From: Costus lasius
Taxonomy: Eukaryota; Streptophyta; Magnoliopsida; Zingiberales; Costaceae
DNA length: 64,000 nucleotides
Assembly: GCA_027563935.2 (NCBI GenBank)
Contig: JANVAS020000203.1
Span: 1,240,001-1,304,000 of the forward strand
Direction of reading: 5' to 3'
Every line of letters starts with the position of its first letter. Within the stretch, counting starts at the first letter, position 1. The notes beneath the pieces are model-generated. The model saw nothing but the letters and a program-made list of their open reading frames with translations, was not told where the DNA came from and did not search any database. The translations under genes and the position numbers were made by a program. Shown one piece after another: positions 1 through 10,418 of this stretch.

Positions 1-600
1 GATAAATAGACTCGATCCATAGATTCATATTACTATCATGGCAATTAATCTACTAGAACATATCAAATTAGATCTAACCTAAGGAAGGGATCCTAACATG
101 CAATTCTAGAGTTCCAAGTTCTCAAGCAATTACCTTTCAGTCAATAGCGAAAACTCTAAAAACATGATTAATAACATAGATCTATAGAGAGTCTAAGAAC
201 AATCCATCACAAAAGTAAAATTATCATAGCAAAAATTATCATGACGAAAATAGAAGAGTTATCTAATCATTAAGAATCAAGGGGATTACACCCCCATGTC
301 CCAAAACAGTATTAAGCTTGCATGAAGGAGGAGATACAATAAATCATAGTCTTAGAGTGATCAGAAAACAAAAAGAAAGGAGAAACAACGTTACAACACG
401 GCTGTAAAATCCTTTATAGCCGTAATTTGCTTCGATGAAGAGCCCTGTCACCGCTGTTTCGTTGATTCCTCCTCCGATCGGACTCCAAACGCTTTGAAAC
501 TTCTGTGGTGTCTTTCTCTCCTCCAGGCGAAGCTTCTGCGTGAAAATCACGGCCTGAGGTGCCCTCTACGCCTCTCGGCGTGAGAACAAACCCTAACTGC
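1..600 (-). repeat. Athila-type LTR fragment, inverted
   Basis: The reverse complement matches the 3' half of the Athila LTR at about 51850-52400. Shared pieces, read on +, are the CCAAGTTCTCAAGCAA block, the CCCCCATGTCCCAA block and the purine-rich stretch around CGAAGCTTC. It is cut by the window start on the left and runs into unrelated retroelement coding sequence near 600-630. No coding function. The right boundary is approximate because similarity fades after about 540. Confidence 0.72.
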
Positions 601-636
601 CTCTCTGTTGATTGCTCCCTTAGGCTGTAAGAACAT

Positions 637-1581
637 TCATATCCTGATCTCTCTTTTTAGTTGTTTCTTGAGATCAGCGATAGCCTCATCTCGATGATCA
701 ACATGATTGAATATCGATGAGATAGTCATGACAGGCTCCTTTTCTTCCTCTTCCAAGATTTCTTGTCGTAAGGAGGCGGTTCCTGTTTCATATCGCCGGG
801 TAGGCTCCTGGATTACGACATAAGCCAATCTTTTACCCTTAATATTTTTTGTCAAATGTTCGAGGGTTTCTTCTTCAGAATCAGAATCAGCCTCCCACAC
901 ATGCTCTACCATCCGCACCATATGAGTTGTATAACCCCTCGTCTCCTTAAGGCTAGCCTTGAAACGTCCCTTTCTCCTTTTCAGATTCTTTTGAGCCTTT
1001 TTATAGGCTTCGTAGACTCTTTGAGATGTTTTCTTTTGCACAGTGACATTCTTAGGCTTTGAGTGCGACTTGTCCTGTAAGTTGGCTCGCAACTGCAGTC
1101 CCTCTACCAAATTAGAGTTCTTCCGGACTGACAAAAGTGGAGCAAACTTGTTTGCTATTGGAGTCTCTTCCTTATTAACAGAGTAGCTACGCCTCACAGG
1201 GATTAGGCGACCTTGCTTGAAGAGTTTAGCTTTCTTCTTCCTGAAGGCTTATCTCTCCTGTTTCTTTACTCTCTCTAGATTTCAAAACACAGCTTGGTGA
1301 AGGATGCCTCCATTCACAGTGAATGATGATTCTTCTTCCTCGTTGGATATCCCCTCATTAACAGTGAGCGAGAGTTCCTCTTTTCTTGCAATAGTCCTTT
1401 TCTTCTTCTTCAAGGAGGTCTTGCTCTTAACGGCCGGGGTAATCTTTCCCATGCCCTTGATGTTTTCAGAATCCTTGAATGGTATATAAATGAATTCAGC
1501 TGCCTCCGGGATACAACCGAATTTTGCATTCCATGTGGTGTCCATCATTCCCTCTATGAAGATGTTGACTTTGCTTGCCAT
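637..1581 (-). pseudogene. Decayed first ORF of a Tat-like Ty3/gypsy element
   Basis: One reading frame runs from an ATG at 1581 down to 637 and is broken by two in-frame stops, TGA at 1282-1284 and TAA at 1249-1251. The product would be very basic and lysine-rich (a KSKTSLKKKKR stretch near residue 52), with an acidic run (EADSDSEEE) and a charged C-terminus. It starts about 100 bases after a primer-site-like sequence and an LTR end, which is where the first ORF of a gypsy element lies. I see no CCHC knuckle, protease or RT motif. The gag or gag-like assignment therefore rests on position, and the Tat label on the primer-site context. It is truncated at the left by the Athila LTR fragment. 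Confidence 0.45.
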
Positions 1582-1679
1582 CTCAGAAAATTATTGCGCA
1601 GAGCAAGAGAAGTATAAGAACGAGGAAGTGAAATTCTTGTATTACATAATATAAATCTCAAAGATGAAAGGAGAAGCCA

Positions 1680-1698
1680 GGTCCCACCGGGCATGCCA
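1680..1698 (-). other. Candidate primer-binding site of the Tat-like element
   Basis: On the minus strand, TGGCATGCCCGGTGGGACC lies five bases after an LTR end reading ...CACTACA. A TGG start just downstream of a CA-terminated LTR is the expected layout for a tRNA primer site, and the GCCCGGTGGGACC type is familiar from Tat-lineage elements. The tRNA was not identified. Confidence 0.5.
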
Positions 1699-1977
1699 GA
1701 ATTTGTAGTGTCAAAAAGTATTACATTGGAAATGTAATATGACCTTTATTAAATTCACCTTTGATTAAGAGATCTATACTATGATATAAAATGAAAAGAC
1801 CAGAAGACCAAATGGTTTTATTGATAAACATTATGAAAATACATAATTTTGCAAGACACGTAAACAATGAAAGCTAAGCATCTTTGCCAATTTAGATACC
1901 TTTACGTTTGTCAAATGTTTAGCCCAGCGCTGGTTTATTAGGCGTTTGAACTTGGGATAATATCCGGCCTCGGCAGC

Positions 1978-2051
1978 ACAATGTCATATTGAGGAACTAC
2001 TCCCTGATGGTAAACATCGACGTATGCACCTCCCAAACAATATTCCATCGT
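1978..2051. repeat. Direct repeat flanking minisatellite, left copy
   Basis: About 74 bp (TATTGAGGA ... GCACCTCCCAAACAATATT.CATCG) that recurs at 2582-2654 with scattered substitutions. The pair brackets the 43-bp tandem array. Confidence 0.8.
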
Positions 2052-2065
2052 AATGCATTAAGGTA

Positions 2066-2581
2066 TGTGGATATTGGAACTTGGAAGATCATCCGGCCTT
2101 GATGGCGTATTGGATATTTGATTTGGGGAATTATCCAGTCCTACGACTTGTTGGATAATTAAATTTGGGAAAATTATCCGGTCTCACGACTTGTTGGATA
2201 ATTTAATTTTGGGAAAATTACCCGGCCTTGCGGCATGTTGGATAATTAAATTTGGGAAAATCATCCGGTCTCATGACTTGTTGGATAATTTAATTTAAGG
2301 AAATTACCCGGCCTTGCAGCGTGTTGGATATTTAAATTTGAGGAAAATTATCCGGCCTTACGGCGTGTTGGACAATTTAATTTAGAAAATTATCCGGCCT
2401 TGTGACATGTTGGATAATTTAATTTGAGAAAATTATCCGGCCTTGCGGCTTGTTGGATATTTAAATTTGGAGAAAATTATCCGGCCTTACGGCTTATTGG
2501 ATAATTTTGAATTTAGAAAATATCCGATCATGCGACTTGATGAATATTTAAATTTGGGAGAAATACCTCAACCTTAGTGAA
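2066..2581. repeat. 43-bp minisatellite, about 12 units
   Basis: Tandem units of 42-44 bp with the consensus pieces TTGGATAATTTAATTTGGG and AAAATTATCCGGCCTTGCGG. Each well-kept unit contains GGATAATT...AATTATCC, so each can fold into a hairpin. The first few units alternate between a GGTCTCACGACTTG-like and a GGCCTTGCGGCATG-like end, suggesting an older dimeric unit. Noncoding. Confidence 0.9.
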
Positions 2582-2654
2582 TGCAACGTTATATTGAGGA
2601 GTTACGCCCCGATGATAAACGTCGATGTACGCACCTCCCAAACAATATTTCATC
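2582..2654. repeat. Direct repeat flanking minisatellite, right copy
   Basis: Second copy of the 74-bp bracket seen at 1978-2051. It is slightly diverged, with CpG/TpG differences such as ATCGACGTATG versus GTCGATGTACG. Confidence 0.8.
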
Positions 2655-2839
2655 GTTGCGGTATCAACTTTTCAATATTATTATTCTCTGATTGAGAGTG
2701 AGCATGTCTTTCGCACTCATGCATTTTACTTGGACAGAACATCGGTTAAATTTGAATGTTACTCATGCAGATAATTATATACGGATCATTTGTGTTTTTG
2801 CTATTTATTTATTATTATGATCAAAAGAGTAACTTTACT

Positions 2840-3062
2840 CTTTGCACAAATCTCGGTGGGTGAGAAGGACGACGCCGACGCTGAGATGCACGGCGCCAGC
2901 TGTTATGATCCATCCCAGGCCATAACCAAGCCAGGCCCAGGGGCTCCCCAATCCCGTTTCGGCTCCGTGTTACCCCCGGAAATATTACGTCTGCAACGGG
3001 ATTCGACCCCTGGACATGACCCTCACGAGTCATGACCCTTTAACCATTGAGCATGACCCGTG
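2840..3062 (-). mobile_element. Possible tRNA-derived SINE
   Basis: The minus strand carries a pol III A-box-like sequence (TGCTCAATGGTTAAA, + 3041-3055) followed about 40 bases later by a B-box-like GGGGTCGAATCCC (+ 2998-3010). That spacing is typical of a tRNA head. A GC-rich body of about 150 bp follows, which differs in base composition from both flanks. The 3' end and TSD are not clear, and no poly-A tail is obvious. It could instead be part of a larger element. Confidence 0.4.
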
Positions 3063-3075
3063 AGGGTCATGTCCA
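3011..3075. repeat. 17-bp perfect inverted repeat
   Basis: TGGACATGACCCTCACG (3011-3027) and its exact reverse complement (3059-3075) are separated by 31 bases. The repeat overlaps the head of the possible SINE. Confidence 0.85.
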
Positions 3076-3939
3076 TGCAGCTCTTGTGAGTCTAAGTGAA
3101 TGCCCTGTATTGAGTATAGCTCTCGAACACATTTATAAACATAAGATTGTCGTCTTCTAACAAAATAGCTAGCCATTAGTACCCCTGTGGCGATTATAGA
3201 AGGATCATACTAAACTCAAAAATGCTTTTTCATATCCTCGTCCTATTCTATTTTTTTTAATTTCCATTCATTTTAAGTCTCGCATAACATGATGGTTTGT
3301 GAGCAGAAATCCTTTCTTTGTATTCCACTAAGCGTCCGCATATCAAAACTTTGTTCCGGACTAACTACTGAAATTGCTTTGATCAGAATGCAATGGTACA
3401 TTTTATGAGTCCCCTTTTGTTTCTTAAGATGGAAGGATTAGCAATGCTTAATGTCTGAGTATTTTTAGCATTTGGAACTTCTGACATGATTTCCTGCTTA
3501 CAATGAGTTTATGTTCACTGCATTAGTTTTTTTTTATTTCCTGCAAACTGCTAATATTGTTGTGCCAAATCCTGCATCGTACTTCAGCTTGTTCACTATT
3601 TAGGATACCATTTTCTGTACACAATTGTATAATATGGAATTGTATATTGTTCATTTTGTAGTAGCTTGAAATTTATGTCTAGTTAATTTTTTCTTATAAA
3701 ATTATTTTCGCTGAATCTGAAATTGATTGTTAAATCTTTGACCACTGCGCGCATGATTTCTGAATTTTGTATCAAAGCAGTCTTCCAATATGTTTCTTGT
3801 CATCCTTGAGTCAATACTAGGCCTTACCCTGATATCTGGATTCATACTTGGGTGGGAATAATTGATTCAACAAATTTTACTTATGTGAATGATTGTACTT
3901 TGATTCTCCATAGATTGATGTTATTATTCATGTTTTAGA
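3076..3939. other. AT-rich stretch without recognisable feature
   Basis: Unlike the rest of the window, this stretch shows no similarity that I can see to the other repeats here and no coding pattern. It is T-rich on + with many in-frame stops. Weak resemblance to the Athila LTR begins near 3885. Confidence 0.4.
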
Positions 3940-4617
3940 GTTCTCGCAATAAGGACCAAAAGGTGATTTGCTTGAGAACTTGGAACCCTAGAATTGCATG
4001 TTAGGAACTCTCTTAGGTTAGTTATTAATATTTGATTTTAGTGATCTTAATGCCTTGTTGATAATTTGAATCTAGGGTTGAGTTATTGTGTTAGACTTAA
4101 TTTGATCTTGCACGAAAGTGAGGATCGAGTCGTCGGAAAACCATAAGTAGAACTTGTGTTGAGTCTTGGATGCACGAAAGTGATCCTTAAGATTCCACTT
4201 GAGACAATCAACTTAGAATTCAGATGCACGAAAGTGATCTTGAATTCTTTGATTGATGATTTACTTATCTTTAGTGTTGGGATAGATCTTGCGCGAAAGC
4301 GAGGATTGATCCCTGCATGATTGTCTGCACGAAAGTGAGATGATTCCTTTATGAAGTAAATTAAGTTTTTATCATGATAAGATTAGTCTGGCGACCTTTT
4401 ATTTATGTCTAGTCATTAGAATCAAGGAGGATGAAACCCTAGTCCCAATGTTTCTCTCTGATTATCTCTTTACAATATTCTCTGCATAGTTACTTCTATC
4501 AAATTCGGTTCGCTAAGCTAGTGAGAAAATAATTATTTGGTACTTAACAATAAGGTCTCTGTAGTTCGATATCTTTCTTTATTACTTCGAGTATCCGTGC
4601 ACTTGCGGACTACAACA
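3940..4617 (+). repeat. Athila LTR/leader fragment
   Basis: Matches A1 at about 52245-52925: the GAGTTCTCGCAATAAGGACC block, the GAGAACTTGGAACCCTAGAA block, the series of GCACGAAAGTGA motifs and the ACTTCGAGTATCCGTGCACT end. It joins RT sequence at about 4617, so the gag, protease and early RT that should lie between are missing. Confidence 0.8.
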
Positions 4618-4867
4618 ATAAGACCACTTTCACTTGCCCATATGGTACTTTTGCTTATAGGAGAATGCCTTTCGGTTTGTGTAATGCACTTGCTACTTTT
4701 CAGGGGTGTATGATGGCTATATTTTTGGACTTTATTGAGGACTTTATGGACGTTTTTATGGATGACTTTTCTGTATATGGTTTTTCTTTTGATAATTGTT
4801 TAGCTAACTTATCTCGAGTTTTGCAGAGGTGTGAAGAAACTAATCTTGTGCTTAACTGGAAAAATTG
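4618..4867 (+). pseudogene. Athila RT fragment
   Basis: Codes for the RT core around the catalytic box FMDDFSVYG (about 4755-4785), preceded by RRMPFGLCNA and followed by RVLQRCEETN. It is closely related to A1 residues encoded at 55764-56013. Where A1 has a stop (TAG at 55969), this copy keeps CAG. It is truncated on both sides: the LTR joins at about 4617 and chromovirus protease at 4867/4868. The second junction falls within a short shared GCACT-like stretch. Confidence 0.85.
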
Positions 4868-7172
4868 CACTCGTGTAAAATCGTCATTGACAGTGGTAGT
4901 AGCCTAAACGTGGTCTCTAGAACCGCGGTCAAGCATTTCGGCCTTCCCCTGGAACCCCACCCGAGACCTTACTCTATCGCTTGGGTCGATACCACGAGCC
5001 TTCCGGTCACCCACCAATGTTAGGTTCCCATCGCGTTTGGGAACTATCGTGAGAAGGTGTTGTGCGACGTTGCGACTATGGACATCGTCCACATCCTCCT
5101 TGGCCGCCCGTGGTTGTACGATAGAGACGTAGTTCACTATGGCCAGTCGAACACTTATGTGTTCGACCACGATGAGCAGAAGATCCGCCTGATCCCAGCA
5201 CTGCCTAAGGAGCTTCGTGTGTCCACCTCTAAGGGCCTAATTACGCCCTCGGCACCTGCCCCTTTGCCTTCCCCCATGGTCTCCCTCATGCGCACCCTCG
5301 CATTGGTTCGCGAGGCTCATGTGGCCAAGACCGTCTATGCGCTCATGGTGCGCGAAGGGCAGGACCCTGTCCCTTGCCCTGATCTGGCACCTCCTGTTGA
5401 GGTGTCTACCCTCCTTGCTGAGTTTGGCGATATTAGCCCCGAGGATTTGCCTCATGGCCTTCCCCCAGAAAGGGAAATTCAGCACACGATTGACCTCCTC
5501 CCGGGAGCACCCCTCCCTAACCTGCCCCACCATCGCCTTAACCCTGCGGAACACGCTGAGTTACAGCGTCAGGTTGATGATCTCCTCACTAAGGGGTACA
5601 TCCGTGAGAGTCTCAGCCCGTGCGCCGTCCCCGCGCTCCTCACGCCCAAAAAGGACGAGTCGTGGCGCATGTGTGTCGATAGCCATGTTATCAATCGGAT
5701 CACTGTCAAGTATCGGTTTCTCATTCCTCGGCTTGACGACATGCTGGATTTGATATCCGGCGCATCGTGGTTTTCCAAGCTCGACCTCCGAAGCTGATAA
5801 CACCAAGTCCGCATTCGCGAGGGCGATGAGTGGAAGATGGCATTTAAGACCAAGGATGGTCTTTACGAATGGCTTGTCATGCGTTCATGCGCTTAACACC
5901 AAGTCCAATGCCCCATCTACGTTCATGCGCTTGATGAGTCAGGTCCTCAGGCCATACATGGGCAAGTTTTTGGTCGTCTACTTCGACGACATTCTGATCT
6001 TTAGTCGGACCCATGATGAACACTTGGAGCATCTTCGCTCCACTTTTGACCTACTGCGCAAGGAACGCCTCTTCCTTAACACGAAGAAGTGCTCCTTCCT
6101 AACCAACAGCGTGTATTTCCTTGGATACATTGTGTCCGACCAAGGTCTGTCCGTTGACCCTACGAAGGTTGAGGCCATCCGGCATTGGCCCAAGCCTCGC
6201 ACCGTGACTGAGGTCTGTAGTTTCTTGGGTCTTGCGGGGTTTTACTGTAGGTTCATTCGTGGGTTCAGCACGATTGCCACCCCCTTAACCCAGCGCCTCT
6301 CTAAGGACGACTTTGAGTGGACCCCTGCTGGTCAACGGGCTTTTGACGCACTTAAGGACGCCCTGACCACCGCTCCTGTCTTGCGCCTCCCTGATTTCTC
6401 GAAAGTCTTCGAGGTAGAGTGCGATGCCTCCGGGTCTGGCATCAGAGGATCCCTTTGTCAAGAAGGCAATCCCGTGGCCTTCTTTAGCAAAAAATTGAAC
6501 GCGGTTCGATAGTGTTACTCCACGTATGACAAGGAGTTCTACGTGATCATTCAGTCCCTCCGGCAGTGGAGGCATTACCTCCTCCACCGTGAGTTCATGT
6601 TGTATAGCGACCATCAGGCCCTCTCCTTCCTTAATGCCCAAAAGAAGTTGGGCACCTACCATGCTAAGTGGGTTGAGTACCTACAGCAGTTTTCCTTTGT
6701 GATCAATCACAAGGCGGGTAAGGAGAACGTCATCGCAGATGCCTTGAGTCGTGTCCGGACCCTCTTATGCGTGATGCACACTCGCGTCAATACCTTTGAC
6801 CATGTCAAAGTAGAGTACACCACTTGCTCTGATTTTGGCGCCATCTACGCCGCTTTGACCGAGTCCCCCGACCCAGACTCTCCTTACCAATTGTGCGAGG
6901 GTTACCTCTTCTTGGGGAATCAGTTGTGCATTCCCCGTTCTTCGCTTCGGGATCATCTTTTGCGCGAGCTTCATGCGGGTGGCGTCTCCGGCCATCATGG
7001 CCGCGACAAGACCCTTGAGATGGCTGAGGAACGCCTCTTTTGGCCTTCCCTCCATAAGGATGTTGAGCGCATTGTGCGCCATTGCAGTACGTGTCAGTTG
7101 TCCAAGCCCCACCCTTCGAACACGGGTCTGTACACCCCTTTGCTAGTGGCCAGTGGCCCGTGCACGACCTGA
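4868..7172 (+). pseudogene. G1 chromovirus protease-RT-RNase H (broken)
   Basis: Part of a Ty3/gypsy pol polyprotein. In order: aspartic protease with IDSGSS (about 4895-4912) and the LLGRPWLYD block; RT with WRMCVDS, the RFLIPRLDDML block and catalytic YFDD (5979-5990); RNase H with ECDAS and YSTYDKE; then a connection ending DALSR and the integrase zinc region (HHGRDK ... CSTC). Wording of the RT and IN places it with chromoviruses of CRM/Galadriel/Reina type; the exact clade is an inference. Breaks: TAG 5021; TGA-TAA 5795-5800; a frameshift with scrambled bases near 5870-5890; TAG 6510; a one-base loss near 7157. Gag and the 5' LTR are absent because the element is cut at 4868. Confidence 0.88.
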
Positions 7173-8275
7173 GCATGGACTTTGTCCATGGGTTGCCTCG
7201 GACCGCCTCCCGCTTCGATTCGATCTACGTCGTTGTTGATCGGTTTTCGAATATGGCCCATTTTATCACTTGTTCGCGCACAGCGGACGCTTCCCATGTC
7301 GCACATCTTTTTGTCCGAGAGATCGTGCGTCTCCATGGCTTTCCCTCCACCATTGTGTCCGACCGTGACACGTGTTTTGTGAGCCACTTTTGGCGCTCAC
7401 TGTGGGCCCTCTTGGGTACCACTCTGAAATTCTCCACGGCCTATCATCCCCAAACTGATGGGCAAACCGAGGTCATTAACCGCAGTTTGGGCAATCTTCT
7501 CCGTTGTCTCATCGGGGACCATCCGAGGTCTTGGGATTCCATCCTACCCATGGTCGAGTTCGCGTACAATAGTGCTTCTAATAGGTCTACGGGTCTCAGT
7601 CCCTTCCAGATCGTTTCGGGCCATCAACCTCGTAAACCTATAGACCTGCATGACCTTCCTATGAAGTCTCACCTCTCCCTGCATGCATATTCTTTTGCTC
7701 AGCATATTGCTAGTCTGCATGATGAGGTCAGACGTCGTATCTTTTCGGGCAACATTCATGAGGCAATGAAGGCCAACGAGCATCATAGGCCACATCATTT
7801 CTCTGTAGATGAGCTGGTGAGGGTGCATATCCACCCCGAGCATCTACCTAATAGGGCGCATTTTAAGCTTCAGCCGCGTTACATGGGACCTTATGCGGTG
7901 ATGCGACGGATCGGGTCCAACGCCTATGCTCTGGACTTGCCCGAGGACATGGGGATCCACCCCGTCTTCAACGTGGTGGACCTCCTCCCCTTCTACGGCC
8001 CTTTGGAGGGCCCATCTGACGCCGACGACCCGCTCCCTCCTAGTTCTCCGAAGGAGAACTCATCATATCATGCAGCGGAAGCTGATGCAGGAGCAAATGG
8101 GCCCATGAACACTCTTGAGGGCGGCCCAATCCCTCCAAAAGACACTTGGGGAGACTCTCCAGGACCCCAGGAATTTTCCCCGAAATTTTCACCTCAGTCA
8201 GAGCTCCCCAGGCCCCGACACGGCCGTGACACGGTCGCCCGAAGACACGAACGCCGAACACGGCCGTGCTCCTGA
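7082..8275 (+). pseudogene. G1 chromovirus integrase and LTR-encoded extension
   Basis: Integrase core inserting element DNA into the genome. The acidic triad is visible: D in MDFVHG (7178-7180), D in VSDRD (7361-7363), E in QTEVIN (7469-7471). It is followed by the GPFYAV-like C-terminal fold region (MGPYAVMRRIGSNAY) and HPVFNVVDLLPF, the usual end of IN in this group. No chromodomain is recognisable after it. The frame continues past the LTR start (8083) to a stop at 8275; a change of frame near 8230 then leads to the 21-residue repeats, which in the related copy G3 are in the same frame. The N-terminal part of the open frame (7082-7157) is out of the true IN frame. Confidence 0.88.
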
Positions 8276-8500
8276 TCACAGGCAAGCCGTGCCCAGTTAT
8301 GTGGATTTCAGCAACTCCCATCACAGTTGTGCTCCTGATCACGGGCAAGCCGTGCCCGGTTCTGTGGATTTCAGCAACTCCCATCACGGCCGTGCTCCTG
8401 ATCATGGGCAAGCCGTGCCCGGTTCTGTGGATTTCAGCGACTCCCATCACGGCCATGCTCTTGATCACGGGCAAGCCGTGCCCAGCTATGTGGACTTCGC
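8264..8500 (+). CDS. G1 LTR-encoded repeat ORF, first part
   Basis: Within U3, four units of exactly 63 bp / 21 residues, each with an HGxAPDHGQAVP-like core and a VDF, are read in the frame open from 8115. The repeat spacing is 63 bases at the four GCAAGCCGTG positions (8282, 8345, 8408, 8471). The X1 insertion cuts the array in the fourth unit at 8500; removing X1 and one TSD copy (1,923 bases) keeps the frame. Function unknown; it looks like a C-terminal extension of pol. Confidence 0.65.
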
Positions 8501-10418
8501 TGATGGGGGTAGAGACCACAAGCCAAGAAAGTATAAATGGAGTCTACGACTGCCATAGACAAAGACTTAGAGGCGCTCGAATAAGCTTGGATGGTTATTT
8601 TTAAAGCTAGCTCAATAAATAAACTACGGCAAGTAAAAATTCAAGTCACATTCCAAATAAAAAGTTGCTGCATACTCAAGTCAATTCCACAATCGTGACA
8701 AACATTCACGCTAAGAAATGGAGGAAAGAATCTCAGCTGCCAATCAGCCAATCAAGCACAACGCTTATCTCATCGAGCCAACACTGCAAAGAACGCTGCA
8801 AAGAAAGGAAACTTGCAAACAAGGAAAGCTCAACGTATCCTTGCAGCCACCTTCGCTCAGCCCAGATTCAGGCCATAAGGAAAGCTTCAACGTCTCTATT
8901 CTGCTCAAGAAAGGAAGTTGCAACGTTCACCAGCAACGTCTCCGAGCTTTAACGTTCACAAACATCTCCTATATGTAACTCTCGCTCGCACCATTGTAAT
9001 TCACACAGGATTTGAGAATGTTTCAATGAAATAGTTTTCTTCCAATGGAATCGGATGTTTCCTATCCTTTTCCCCTCCGAGGTGCTTGTGTCACCTAGCT
9101 TTCCCCTCTTCTCCTCTTCTTCTTCTAACTTTCCTGCTCGCTACAAACTTCACACAACTCAGCCAACTTTTAGAATTTCTGAATCTTTGTGAGCACGCCG
9201 CCGACGATCCGCCAGTTTGATCCTCACAAGATTTCGAACATCACTTCTCCTCTCCGAGACGAAGCCACAGCCACCGGCATCTGCCCATCCACCTCTCCGA
9301 TCGCCGGAATCGGAAGAATCACCGTCACGCCCAGCTTCCGCCAACACGTCCTCTGCTTCGCATGCAATTTCACCCAGAATTCTGAAAACTCTTGCGCCTC
9401 CCGCCGGCGATCTAGCTATCGGATCCCCATAGAACTTTAGTCACCATGTCGCCTTTCCTGGATGAGTCTTCAGCCGCCGGCAACCGCCAATCCTCCTGTC
9501 CGATCACCGGAATCGAACGTCCGTTCGAATCCCTTGTTCTCGCCAGCCTTCCCCCCCCAGTTCCGCCTTTCTTTGTTGCCCTCCTCTGACCAGCCACCAC
9601 TCGACCCCAAACTCCAGCCACGTCATCATCACTACCACAGCAATCTCCAAATGTAGCAGGTTTGAATTTGGTGCACCAGGTGACAAACGGCAACGACGAA
9701 CGCGACCGCCCCTGCTTCACGCACAGATTTTCCTATTCTAACAGAATAGTTGCGCCTCTGCCTGTACTTCGATGCAATCCCCGCTTCGTCCCACCACCTT
9801 CCGTCGGTGCTCCGGCAACATTGACTCCACCTTGCCTTCTCCTGTGTCTACATTGCCTTCGATGAGCAATCCATGCTCCACCGTCGAGGAATGACGCAAA
9901 CGTCCCCTGTTCCTGATCTGTTTTATTAAGTTTACTGCTTCAATTATCTGCTTTCTAATCTGATTATGTTTGTTCTCGCAGGTATTTTAAGCAATCGACA
10001 CCACTAAAATCTTGATCTTTGGCGTCAATAGGAAGAACTCACCTTGCTCGAATAGATGGACGAGTTGAGCCACCTGATGGGATACTGGAACAACCTCAAA
10101 AGCTTAACAAATTTTCATATCTGATTAATTATTGCACTGATCTTATTGTCTAATCTGAGTAGCTATGTTGGTTGTAGATAATCTTTATGCTCGAGGAGGA
10201 GTCTACTCTCCATCTTGATACGCATGCAAAGCACTAATTTAGTTCTACAATGTGGTTCATTTAGTTTAAATATTGGGTGATTGGAACCCCCTCTCTGACA
10301 TTGCTACTTTTCTTAAATGATATCTATCTATAGCACTGAATTCTGGCTGCTTACTGTATTTTTAGATTTTAATTACTTTTTTTCTAGTTTGCTCATCACG
10401 TGTCTCCACCCCACATCA
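8501..10418 (+). mobile_element. X1, probable solo LTR inserted in the G1 LTR
   Basis: A 1,918-bp block starting TGATGGGGGTAGAGAC and ending GTCTCCACCCCACATCA. It is bounded by TTCGC (8496-8500) and TTCAC (10419-10423), a 5-bp TSD with one difference. It interrupts a sequence continuous in sister copies. TG...CA ends and a 5-bp TSD point to a solo LTR. The ends are also an imperfect inverted repeat of about 17 bp, longer than usual for an LTR. No internal coding region is recognised: small ORFs at 8665-8978 and 9189-9720 look fortuitous. It contains C/T-rich runs near 9060-9130. Orientation is not certain. Confidence 0.7.

Larger units (their letters stand above)
1704..2670 (-). repeat. 5' LTR (partial or full) of the Tat-like element
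   Basis: The LTR end is fixed at 1704 by the adjacent primer site; on + it starts TGTAGTGTC. The interior is AT-rich and contains a 43-bp minisatellite (2066-2581) bounded by a direct repeat. The outer end was not found, since no second copy exists in the window, so 2670 is a working limit only. Confidence 0.45.

Noticed and set aside
2066..2581. CRISPR-like regular repeats
   Set aside because: Units are contiguous with no unique spacers, and the context is a plant LTR; this is a minisatellite.
2998..3055. tRNA gene
   Set aside because: A- and B-box-like words only; no acceptor stem pairing or CCA-side fold found.
3076..3939. Possible host gene fragment
   Set aside because: AT-rich, no long ORF, no splice-consistent exon pattern that I could support.
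5319..5753. 144-codon second frame inside G1 RT
   Set aside because: Shadow of the true RT frame (5057-5797), which carries the protease and RT motifs.
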